Shown here: one piece after another, positions 1 through 5,264 of the stretch
Numbering within the stretch: position 1 is the stretch's first letter
Layout of the letters: each line of letters starts with the position of its first letter
Assembly: GCA_017549385.1 (NCBI GenBank)
Contig: JAFYUX010000001.1
Span: forward strand, 1 to 5,264
Source: Bacillota bacterium
GTDB lineage: Bacteria > Bacillota > Clostridia > Peptostreptococcales > Anaerovoracaceae
Direction: 5' to 3'
Length of the DNA: 5,264 bases
Made by a program: the position numbers and the translations under genes
Notes under the pieces: model-generated
Seen by the model: only the letters and a program-made list of their open reading frames with translations
Database searches by the model: none
Told to the model about the DNA's origin: nothing

Positions 1-582
1 AGGGATTGTAATAGCCTTTCTCCACGCGTAACCAGTAGCACGCTGAACGCACATCATACGAGTTTTCTCGTTGATTACAGTTTTTACGCCTTCTATATCG
101 ATTTTGCCGTTTGGGAGAAGATCAACCTGCTTGTAAGTAACACCAAATTCCTTAAGGGAACCTCTACCCTCACCTCTTATACCGATTACTTCTTCCAGAG
201 TATCGTATGGACCACCAGTACAGTAAACGATTTCATCGCCAGGTCTGAGGATACCAGTGAGCGTCAGCGTAAGAGCATGTGTGCCGTTTACGATAAGAGG
301 TCTTACGATAGCATCTTCTGTGTGGAAAATCATAGAATAAGCCTTTTCAAGGGCTTCTCTACCTGGATCATCGTAGCCATAGCCAGTATTCCAGCCAAAA
401 TGCATATCAGTGATACGGCATTTTCTGAAAACATCCAGCACCTTGTACTGATTGTAAGCCTTAACGTCCTCAAGAGCGTCAAAACTGTCCTTAATTTCTG
501 CTTCTGCTTCGTTTACAAGAGCGAGAACCTCAGGTGAAACACCAAGTTCTTCTGTGAGTAATTTAAATGTATTGTTCTGCAT
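1..582 (-). CDS. Methionine gamma-lyase family protein (COG4100, YnbB-like, 'aluminum resistance protein'), N-terminal part
   Basis: This is a PLP-dependent enzyme of the Cys/Met-metabolism fold, in the family annotated as methionine gamma-lyase-like or aluminum resistance protein. The physiological substrate of most members is not established; a cytosolic C-S lyase role is the usual guess. I translated the minus strand directly: 194 codons are open from the ATG at 580-582 to the window edge. Recognisable family motifs are GYGYDDPGR (about residues 67-75), RPLIVNGTHA (94-103, the cofactor-domain entry seen in this family), LRPGDEIVYCTGGPYDTLEEVIG (about 112-134) and QRATGYAWR (180-188). Family members are a little over 400 aa, so just under half is present; the PLP-binding lysine lies in the missing C-terminal part. 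The start is supported by an AAGGA 11 nt upstream and by the lack of a better upstream Met. It follows the recombinase gene after a 152-nt spacer holding a structured GC-rich block. The family assignment is secure; the exact reaction is not. Confidence 0.9.
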   Translation of the reverse strand, partial: MQNNTFKLLTEELGVSPEVLALVNEAEAEIKDSFDALEDVKAYNQYKVLDVFRKCRITDMHFGWNTGYGYDDPGREALEKAYSMIFHTEDAIVRPLIVNGTHALTLTLTGILRPGDEIVYCTGGPYDTLEEVIGIRGEGRGSLKEFGVTYKQVDLLPNGKIDIEGVKTVINEKTRMMCVQRATGYAWRKAITIP

Positions 583-593
583 TTTATTAATAT

Positions 594-598
594 TCCTT
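594..598 (-). promoter_or_regulatory. Ribosome binding site of the methionine gamma-lyase family gene
   Basis: On the minus strand AAGGA lies 11 nt before the ATG at 580-582, in an A/T-rich leader. The spacing is on the long side but usable. It supports the chosen start. Confidence 0.6.
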
Positions 599-617
599 AA
601 TCTAAAATCTATTTCCT

Positions 618-637
618 CGGACTGCTGCAGCAGTCCG
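618..637. repeat. Perfect 20-bp palindrome
   Basis: CGGACTGCTG is followed directly by its reverse complement CAGCAGTCCG. Symmetry breaks at 617/638. As RNA it would form an 8-bp stem with a self-complementary UGCA loop. As DNA it is a two-fold symmetric site that could bind a dimeric protein. Its near edge lies 35 bp upstream of the lyase start codon, so an operator role is possible, but it may simply be one end of the larger structured block. Confidence 0.8.
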
Positions 638-672
638 CAACACCTCGCTTCGCAGCGGGCTGCGGTTGCATG

Positions 673-708
673 TGCACTGCGCGCCAAATCAAAGATTTGG
701 GCAGAGCA
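673..708. repeat. Long imperfect hairpin
   Basis: The arms CCAAATC (684-690) and GATTTGG (694-700) pair perfectly around an AAA loop (TTT on the minus strand). The stem continues below as CTGC (677-680) with GCAG (701-704), after a one-sided bulge of three bases (681-683). After one mismatch at 676/705 it continues as TGC (673-675) with GCA (706-708). There is no U-tract downstream, so termination is unlikely. Confidence 0.75.
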
Positions 709-734
709 TCACGCCGACGCGATAATTTACAATA

Positions 735-1862
735 TTATTTGTCAAATTCGTCATCCCACTCAAAACTGCCGATAAGATCGCGTTTTGTATTGAGTTTGTG
801 GGCCGCATAAAGCTGAGTAGTTGTAATATGTTCGTGGTCTAAAAGTGCCTGAACATCAAAAATGGAATTTCCACGTCCAATAAGTGATGTGGCAGCTGTA
901 GCTCTCAGTTTATGAGGGCTATAGCCCGCATCTCTAGATGTAGACATACCGATAGACGTGTATTTTTTTACCAGCTGACGTATCTGGCGCTCGGTCATAC
1001 GCTTGCCCTGAAGTGACAGGAAAAGTGCATCCTCATCTCCAGGTTGAATCTTGTCGGCAGATAAACGCTCGAAATCGATATATTCGTGAAGTGCCTTGAG
1101 AACAGTCTGATTATTTAAAGGCATGAGAGATTCTTTGCCTCTCTTTCTATATATCTTGAACTCCCCTCTGCTGAAGTTAAATGATGAAACATTGAGCTGA
1201 TGGAGCTCAGAAAGTCTCAATCCGTATGTAAGGAAAAGCACTAAGATAGCTTTGTCGCGCTTTTTCGTTTTTTCCCAGTACTGACGTTCCGTTGGGGTGA
1301 GATTTGAACCTGTAGACACAGCATCCAGCATCACCATAACCTCGTTGTCCTGGAGAGCCTTTATCTCCCTTTCGCTGGCCTTTTGAACCCGTATAGGGTT
1401 AAATTGATCCGTAATGTTGCGGGAAATGATCTCCTCGCGGTAAAGATACTTGAAAAGCACTGAAATAGAAGACTTTTTACGGGAAAGAGTCCTGTTGTTG
1501 TTTGTATATACGTGGACGGAGTCCTCGGTCTCTACATGGTAATTTCGGCAGAAATCGAGATAGACATTGATGTCTGCGCCTCTGATTTTGTCAAATTCGG
1601 AGGCTTTTATGTCCTTGATATCATTGGCGTTAGTAAGATCTGTGTTGTTTATCAGATAATTGCAGAAAAATCTTATGTCATGAAGATATGCCAGACGTGA
1701 CATAGGCAGCAGAGATGAACGCATGTACGAAAAAAAGCCCCTCATAAATCCAGGAAGGGTTTTTTCGATGCTGGCGCATTCGCGTTCTATTAAGATTTCT
1801 TTTTCTACCACATTGTCAGGCTTGTCTGTTTTGTTTGAAATGCGGACATTCTTTTTTGGCAT
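735..1862 (-). CDS. Tyrosine recombinase/integrase, XerS-like architecture
   Basis: This is a site-specific DNA recombinase that cuts and rejoins through a covalent 3'-phosphotyrosine; the likely role is chromosome-dimer resolution or another Xer-type reaction. The catalytic set is complete: R216 (in TYGLRLSEL), K243 (RKRGKE), H317 and R320 (SPHKLR), H343 (LLDHEH) and nucleophile Y352 (TTTQLY). The core-binding SAM-like domain spans about residues 37-150 and the catalytic domain about 165-355. At 375 aa it is longer than XerC/XerD (about 300). From memory, the extra N-terminal region (about 25-60) and the FNKNKERD-like stretch before the Arg box (here YWEKTKKRD, 195-203) match streptococcal XerS (356 aa) better than XerC/D. 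An odd detail is Asp342 where most family members have Gly (LGH). The ATG at 1860-1862 is preceded by AGGTG and starts 18 nt after the miaA stop, so it is probably cotranscribed. XerC/D-like integrase is the alternative. Confidence 0.9.
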   Translation of the reverse strand: MPKKNVRISNKTDKPDNVVEKEILIERECASIEKTLPGFMRGFFSYMRSSLLPMSRLAYLHDIRFFCNYLINNTDLTNANDIKDIKASEFDKIRGADINVYLDFCRNYHVETEDSVHVYTNNNRTLSRKKSSISVLFKYLYREEIISRNITDQFNPIRVQKASEREIKALQDNEVMVMLDAVSTGSNLTPTERQYWEKTKKRDKAILVLFLTYGLRLSELHQLNVSSFNFSRGEFKIYRKRGKESLMPLNNQTVLKALHEYIDFERLSADKIQPGDEDALFLSLQGKRMTERQIRQLVKKYTSIGMSTSRDAGYSPHKLRATAATSLIGRGNSIFDVQALLDHEHITTTQLYAAHKLNTKRDLIGSFEWDDEFDK

Positions 1863-1867
1863 AAAAT

Positions 1868-1872
1868 CACCT
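1868..1872 (-). promoter_or_regulatory. Ribosome binding site of the recombinase gene
   Basis: On the minus strand AGGTG (in GCAGGTGATTTT) lies 5 nt before the ATG, within the 18-nt gap after miaA. It decides the start: the next in-frame Met codons fall inside the conserved N-terminal domain. Confidence 0.65.
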
Positions 1873-1880
1873 GCTTTAAA

Positions 1881-2810
1881 CTAAGATTCCAGATAATCTG
1901 AAATAACCTGGCACATACGACTGTACTCGACGTCCACATCCGTGGACAGATCAAACCAGTGCATGTCAGGATAGCGTCTAAACCATGTAAGCTGACGCTT
2001 TGCATATCTTCTGCTGTTTCGCTTGATGAGCTCAACTGCAGTTTCCAGGTCATATTCGCCGTTAAAATGAGCTATAAGCTCCTTGTAGCCGATACCTTTC
2101 ATAGATATAGAATCCTCTGTGAGGCCCATAGCCATGAGAGATTTAATTTCAGGGATAAGCCCCTTTTCCATCATGATATCTACTCTGAGATTGATTCTGT
2201 TGTAAAGCTGTTCTCTGTCGCGATCAAGACAGATCAGAAGAACTTCGTAATCTCCTGTAGGCTTGAAAGACTCCTCAAAAGCAGGTATCTTTTCACCTGC
2301 TCTGGCAGCTTCGATGGCACGAATCATCTTTTTTGTGTTATTTGGGTGTATTCTTTCGGCAGCATCAGGGTCGATCTCTCTCAGCATATCGTGAAGATAC
2401 TGAGGACCGTTTTCCTCCAGAATTTTCTGAAGTTCCTGACGTTCCTCTTCGTTTTTAGGTGTGGATGCAAAGTCCATATCATAGATAAGTGAGTTGATGT
2501 AAAGGCCTGTACCGCCTGAAATAATAGGAAGTTTGCCTTTTTCAAACACTTCATTGATATACCCCTTTGCCATTTTGCAATATTCTGCAACAGAAAAATC
2601 ACCGGCAGGATCAATCTCATCAACGAGATAATGCGTTGCTGCTGCGCGTTCTTCTGCATCCGGCTTTGCACTGCCGATATCCATGTACTTATAAAGCTGC
2701 ATGGAATCGCATGAAATGATCTCACCATTGAAATCATTTGCCGCACGTATTGCTAATTCTGTTTTTCCCACAGCAGTTGGTCCTGCTATTACTACGACTT
2801 TTCTCTTCAT
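1881..2810 (-). CDS. miaA: tRNA dimethylallyltransferase MiaA
   Basis: MiaA transfers the dimethylallyl group from DMAPP to N6 of A37 in tRNAs that read UNN codons (i6A37, later ms2i6A37 through MiaB), improving codon-anticodon pairing; it is a cytosolic enzyme. Visible motifs are the P-loop GPTAVGKT (10-17), DSMQLY (35-40, substrate-A37 recognition), GGTGLY (99-104), HPNN (155-158) followed by RAIE (164-167), GIGYKE (239-244) and the C-terminal RYAKRQLTWFR (268-278). At 309 aa it is full-length for the family. The start is fixed by the P-loop at the usual distance from the N-terminus. It begins 7 nt after the mutL stop, and I see no Shine-Dalgarno sequence in the preceding 20 nt, so translation is probably coupled to mutL. 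A small inverted repeat sits at the junction. hfq, which follows miaA in many Firmicutes, is not found here; the recombinase gene follows instead. Confidence 0.97.
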   Translation of the reverse strand: MKRKVVVIAGPTAVGKTELAIRAANDFNGEIISCDSMQLYKYMDIGSAKPDAEERAAATHYLVDEIDPAGDFSVAEYCKMAKGYINEVFEKGKLPIISGGTGLYINSLIYDMDFASTPKNEEERQELQKILEENGPQYLHDMLREIDPDAAERIHPNNTKKMIRAIEAARAGEKIPAFEESFKPTGDYEVLLICLDRDREQLYNRINLRVDIMMEKGLIPEIKSLMAMGLTEDSISMKGIGYKELIAHFNGEYDLETAVELIKRNSRRYAKRQLTWFRRYPDMHWFDLSTDVDVEYSRMCQVISDYLES

Positions 2811-2817
2811 ATTTAAA

Positions 2818-4845
2818 CTAGCGCTTAAAGAGCGCTTCTACCTCTCGTCTTGACATTCTGATGATAGTAGGACGTCCGTGTGGACATGAGAACGGATTGT
2901 TTGTCTTTGCAAGGTCATCAAGAAGCTTGTTAACTTCGGTCATGCTGATGGCATCATTTGCCTTTATTGCTGACTTGCAGGCCTTCATGATAATCTTTTC
3001 CGCTCTGCGCTGGTCTCTGAAAGCACCTGGCTCGTCCAGACTGTCAAAGAAATCATTTATAAAAAGTTCTGCCTCTGAAAGATCCATATACATAGGGATT
3101 TCCTTAACGGCATAAGACTTTGGACCAAATTCCTCAATAACAAAACCTACTTTGTTGAGGAAGTCCATCCATTCGTCCTGTCTGTTTTTTACTGCATGTG
3201 TAACTTCAACCTTAATAGGAACCATAATCGGCTGACATACAGTTTGTTGACCGTAAAATTCTCTGGTTAACTGCTCGTAGAAGATTCGCTCATGAGCTGC
3301 ATGCTGATCAATCATATAGAATGAATCATCATCGCAACCCAGTATGTAAGTTGCAAACAGCGTACCTATAGGTCTTATAGAACCTACTTCAAATGGTTTT
3401 GATAACGCAGGTTCTGCACTCGGCACAAATACCGGAGCTTTTTCCTTAACTACGGGTTCAGGTCTCACAAACGCCTTTGTAGCCTCAGTCTTTTCAGCCT
3501 TCGATTCCTCCGGAATCACAGGTTTATCAACTGCCGGCTTAATCTCAGCCGGTTTTACAGCTGAAGCAGCCTTTGGAACATCTGTTTTAGGCGCATCGTG
3601 GGTTTCAACCTTCTTTTCTGGCTCTACCTTTACAGTTGCGGCTGGTCTAAGAGGTGCAGCATTATACTTTGCAGCTTCTTCCTGAACTCTTCTGTCCTGA
3701 AGAATCTTTCTGATGTCGATCTGTTCCTGCTTTATACCTGCAAAACCAGTCTTTTTAGGCTCTGTAGCAGGTCTGTTGCTGATATTTGATGATGCGGAAC
3801 CCATACGATCCTTTCTGAAAGTGATCTCTGGAACCGCTTCCTGAACCCTCAGGCCCTGCTTTATAGCCTGAGTTACAAACTGTCTGATGACGGAGTCATC
3901 GTCAAATCTGATTTCTTTTTTGTTTGGGTGGATATTTACGTCTACGAAAGCCGGATCGATGCTGAGGAAAAGGAATACCACAGGGTGGCGACCTTCGAAG
4001 AGCTTTTCTCTATAACCATCTGAAATGGCAAGTTCTAAAATCCTGCTCTGGATGTATCTGCCGTTAACAAAGAAAATCTGGTTTTTTCTGTTGGCACGAG
4101 TTTCGTCCGGAGATGATATATAGCCCTCAAGTTTGAGGCCGTTTGGGCCCTCAGAATTGATTTTGATGAGCTTTTTTGCTGTATGAGGGTCGTAGATTGT
4201 TGCGATTGCATTGAAACGGTCTCCTTTGCCCGGTGTGGAGAAAAGAGTATTTCCGTTGTTTATAAGTCGAACTCTGATATCCGGATACGCTAGAGCGATC
4301 TTTGAAATAAAGTCGATAATCAGAGTGCTTTCTGTATTGTCTTTTTTAAGGAACTTGAGTCTAGCCGGAGTGTTGAAAAACAGGTCTCGAACGATAATAG
4401 TGGTACCTTCAGGACAGCCTGTCTCAGAAACAGATACAGTCACTCCACCCTCGATAGAAATCGAAGTACCTGCAGTCTCATCAGCTGTCTTTGTAAGAAG
4501 CTCTGTTCTGGAGACAGCCGCAATACTTGCAAGAGCTTCGCCTCTAAAACCCAGGGTTTCGATAGCATCAAGATCCTTAACCGTACGGAGTTTGCTGGTA
4601 GCATGACGTCTAAAGGCCAGTTCTGCTTCCTCAGCGATGATACCGCAACCGTTGTCAGTTACTCTTATGTAGGATTTGCCGCCGTTTTTAATCTCAACCA
4701 CGATAGAAGTACATCCAGCGTCAATAGAGTTTTCCACCAGTTCCTTAACGATAGAAAGAGGGCGGTCAATCACCTCACCTGCTGCGATTTTGTCTGCAGT
4801 CTGCTGAGGGAGTTCTATGATATGTCTAATCTGATTTTCTGACAT
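2818..4845 (-). CDS. mutL: DNA mismatch repair protein MutL (endonuclease-type)
   Basis: MutL couples mismatch recognition by MutS to strand removal. The N-terminal GHKL ATPase domain (about 1-335) shows E38 in VKELVENSIDAG, DNGCGI (64-69), HATSK (81-85), GFRGEAL (99-105) and the TPARLKF stretch (159-165). A variable linker (about 340-485) is rich in Lys, Pro, Ala and Glu. The C-terminal dimerisation/endonuclease domain has the metal-binding motif DQHA-x2-E-x4-E (513-524), ACKSAIKAN (622-630) and CPHGRP (654-659). This is the form found in bacteria without MutH, so MutL itself would nick the new strand. QPIMVP (538-543; bases 3217-3234) matches the sliding-clamp binding motif known from Bacillus MutL (QEMIVP). 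At 675 aa it is somewhat longer than B. subtilis MutL (627), mostly through the linker. The start is supported by a strong RBS. It lies 67 nt downstream of mutS. Confidence 0.98.
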   Translation of the reverse strand: MSENQIRHIIELPQQTADKIAAGEVIDRPLSIVKELVENSIDAGCTSIVVEIKNGGKSYIRVTDNGCGIIAEEAELAFRRHATSKLRTVKDLDAIETLGFRGEALASIAAVSRTELLTKTADETAGTSISIEGGVTVSVSETGCPEGTTIIVRDLFFNTPARLKFLKKDNTESTLIIDFISKIALAYPDIRVRLINNGNTLFSTPGKGDRFNAIATIYDPHTAKKLIKINSEGPNGLKLEGYISSPDETRANRKNQIFFVNGRYIQSRILELAISDGYREKLFEGRHPVVFLFLSIDPAFVDVNIHPNKKEIRFDDDSVIRQFVTQAIKQGLRVQEAVPEITFRKDRMGSASSNISNRPATEPKKTGFAGIKQEQIDIRKILQDRRVQEEAAKYNAAPLRPAATVKVEPEKKVETHDAPKTDVPKAASAVKPAEIKPAVDKPVIPEESKAEKTEATKAFVRPEPVVKEKAPVFVPSAEPALSKPFEVGSIRPIGTLFATYILGCDDDSFYMIDQHAAHERIFYEQLTREFYGQQTVCQPIMVPIKVEVTHAVKNRQDEWMDFLNKVGFVIEEFGPKSYAVKEIPMYMDLSEAELFINDFFDSLDEPGAFRDQRRAEKIIMKACKSAIKANDAISMTEVNKLLDDLAKTNNPFSCPHGRPTIIRMSRREVEALFKR
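2820..2836. repeat. Inverted repeat at the mutL stop / miaA start junction
   Basis: AGCGCT (2820-2825) and AGCGCT (2831-2836), each its own reverse complement, pair around a 5-nt loop. In minus-strand RNA this hairpin covers the last codons of mutL and touches its TAG stop, 9 nt before the miaA ATG, where a Shine-Dalgarno sequence would be expected. No U-tract follows, so it is not a terminator. It might influence coupled initiation of miaA, or be chance. Confidence 0.45.
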
Positions 4846-4851
4846 TTTTGA

Positions 4852-4858
4852 CTCCTTT
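4852..4858 (-). promoter_or_regulatory. Ribosome binding site of mutL
   Basis: On the minus strand AAAGGAG lies 6 nt before the mutL ATG: a strong, well-spaced site. The rest of the 67-nt mutS-mutL gap (4846-4912) shows no convincing promoter or terminator, so mutL is probably read from the mutS transcript. Confidence 0.8.
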
Positions 4859-4912
4859 CTACCGGTTTGTCACCCTGTTTCCGGAGGAATCGGGCAACTT
4901 TTAACTAAAATT

Positions 4913-5264
4913 CTATTCTTCGACAGCTTTTTTAAGCTGTTCGATCACTGCTATAGCACCTGACGGTGTTATAGACATTATATCAATGGAGCGGATCATT
5001 TCAACCGCCGGGTGGTTTGCAAAAGTGATGAATGAAAGCTGTGGTTCATCCTGGACAGCTGCCGCTGACGCGTTTTCTGAAACCAGCAGTTCTCCTGTGC
5101 CGCTGCTGCCTTTTTCAAGCTGTGAAAGCTTGTCCTGAGCTGTATCCAGCAGAGTCTGAGGAACACCGGCAATCTTTGCAACGTGGATACCGTAACTCTT
5201 GCTTGCGCTGCCTTCCATAATCTTGTGAAGGAACACAACATCACCTGATTTCTCGCTGACAGAT
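4913..5264 (-). CDS. mutS: DNA mismatch repair protein MutS, C-terminal fragment
   Basis: MutS recognises base mismatches and small loops and recruits MutL. The reading frame is open to the right edge of the window; 117 codons are visible before the TAG at 4913-4915. The segment VVFLHKI-x-EGSASKSYGIHVAKIAGVP (read across 5237) is the conserved end of the MutS ATPase domain, including the helix-turn-helix dimer interface. It is followed by a coiled, variable stretch (DTAQDKLSQLEK and an Ala/Ser/Gly-rich spacer) and the C-terminal HPAVEMIRSIDIMSITP tail. Between them QLSFI (bases 5027-5041) matches the position and pattern of the sliding-clamp binding motif in B. subtilis MutS (QLSFF). The Walker motifs and mismatch-binding domain lie outside the window. 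An apparent GTG start at 5234-5236 is an internal Val codon, not a start. Confidence 0.96.
   Translation of the reverse strand, partial: SVSEKSGDVVFLHKIMEGSASKSYGIHVAKIAGVPQTLLDTAQDKLSQLEKGSSGTGELLVSENASAAAVQDEPQLSFITFANHPAVEMIRSIDIMSITPSGAIAVIEQLKKAVEE

Larger units (their letters stand above)
618..720. repeat. GC-rich, structured intergenic element (putative dispersed palindromic repeat)
   Basis: This block fills most of the 152-nt gap between the recombinase stop and the lyase start. By hand count it is about 63% G+C (65 of 103), while the flanks (583-617 and 721-740) are strongly A/T-rich, so its edges are sharp. It contains, in order, a perfect 20-bp palindrome (618-637), an outer arm pair CCGCA/TGCGG (635-639 with 661-665) enclosing a small hairpin CGCT/AGCG (646-649 with 654-657; loop GCGA, a GNRA-type tetraloop, in minus-strand RNA), an alternative arm pair CGCAGC/GCTGCG (651-656 with 659-664), and a long hairpin at 673-708. 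The first two structures share bases 635-637, so they exclude each other. No run of T follows any arm on either strand, which argues against an intrinsic terminator. No real ORF is apparent. Its composition resembles dispersed intergenic repeats of the REP/MITE type, but with only one copy here that remains inference. Confidence 0.55.

Noticed and set aside
277..537. 86-codon plus-strand ORF
   Set aside because: It is antisense to the clearly recognisable methionine gamma-lyase family gene and has no family features.
618..708. Intrinsic terminator between the recombinase and lyase genes
   Set aside because: Strong hairpins exist, but none is followed by a T-run on either strand.
618..720. 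CRISPR array or tRNA-like structure
   Set aside because: There are no regularly spaced direct repeats, and the hairpins do not fit a cloverleaf with T-loop or anticodon features.
554..775. 73-codon plus-strand ORF across the intergenic region
   Set aside because: It runs from the lyase start through the structured repeat block into the recombinase 3' end. The hydrophobic start and Cys/Ala-rich middle follow from base composition, and no convincing RBS or homology is seen.
1959..2492. 177-codon plus-strand ORF
   Set aside because: It lies entirely antisense to miaA, whose motifs are all in the minus frame, so it is a shadow.
2381..2746. 121-codon minus-strand ORF overlapping miaA in another frame
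   Set aside because: It is out of frame with a complete MiaA and has no motifs or RBS support.
4211..4606. 131-codon plus-strand ORF
   Set aside because: It is antisense to the conserved MutL ATPase domain and has no recognisable protein features.
4846..4912. Promoter in the mutS-mutL spacer
   Set aside because: No -35/-10 pair with acceptable spacing was found. TTGCCC is not followed by a plausible -10, and the short inverted repeat TTCC/GGAA is too weak to call.
5234..5236. GTG start of a separate short gene at the right edge
   Set aside because: The frame continues upstream to the window edge with conserved MutS sequence, so this GTG is an internal Val codon.

Overview
The window looks like a stretch of a Clostridia chromosome. 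It is most likely Lachnospiraceae; a Butyrivibrio-like genome is plausible but cannot be fixed from this sequence alone. The grounds are the moderate-to-low GC, the Firmicutes-style order mutS-mutL-miaA, a MutL that carries its own endonuclease site (so no MutH/Dam system is implied), and protein sequences of clostridial type. All genes lie on the minus strand, so transcription runs from the right end of the window to the left.

Right to left: the C-terminal 117 codons of mutS (4913-5264, 5' end outside the window); a 67-nt spacer with a good ribosome binding site; complete mutL (2818-4845, 675 aa); 7 nt; complete miaA (1881-2810, 309 aa); 18 nt; a complete tyrosine recombinase (735-1862, 375 aa) whose N-terminal extension and overall layout resemble the single-recombinase XerS type; a 152-nt intergenic region; and the first 194 codons of a PLP-dependent methionine gamma-lyase family protein (COG4100, YnbB-like; 1-582, C-terminus outside the window). 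Spacing from mutS to the recombinase is tight and no terminator is visible, so these four are probably one transcription unit. The lyase may be read from the same transcript or from a promoter I could not identify.

MutS and MutL together recognise and nick mismatched DNA. Both carry a recognisable putative sliding-clamp binding motif, which fits methylation-independent repair coupled to the replication clamp. MiaA modifies A37 of tRNAs, and the recombinase probably resolves chromosome dimers or acts in another site-specific recombination. In many other Firmicutes hfq follows miaA; here the recombinase takes that place.

Most of the window is ordinary housekeeping sequence. The one stretch the genes do not explain is a roughly 103-bp, GC-rich (about 63% by hand count) block at 618-720 between AT-rich flanks. 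It is packed with inverted repeats, including a perfect 20-bp palindrome and a long hairpin. It has the look of a dispersed, structured intergenic repeat and is the best candidate for further work. I saw no tRNA, rRNA, CRISPR array, insertion sequence or convincing promoter.
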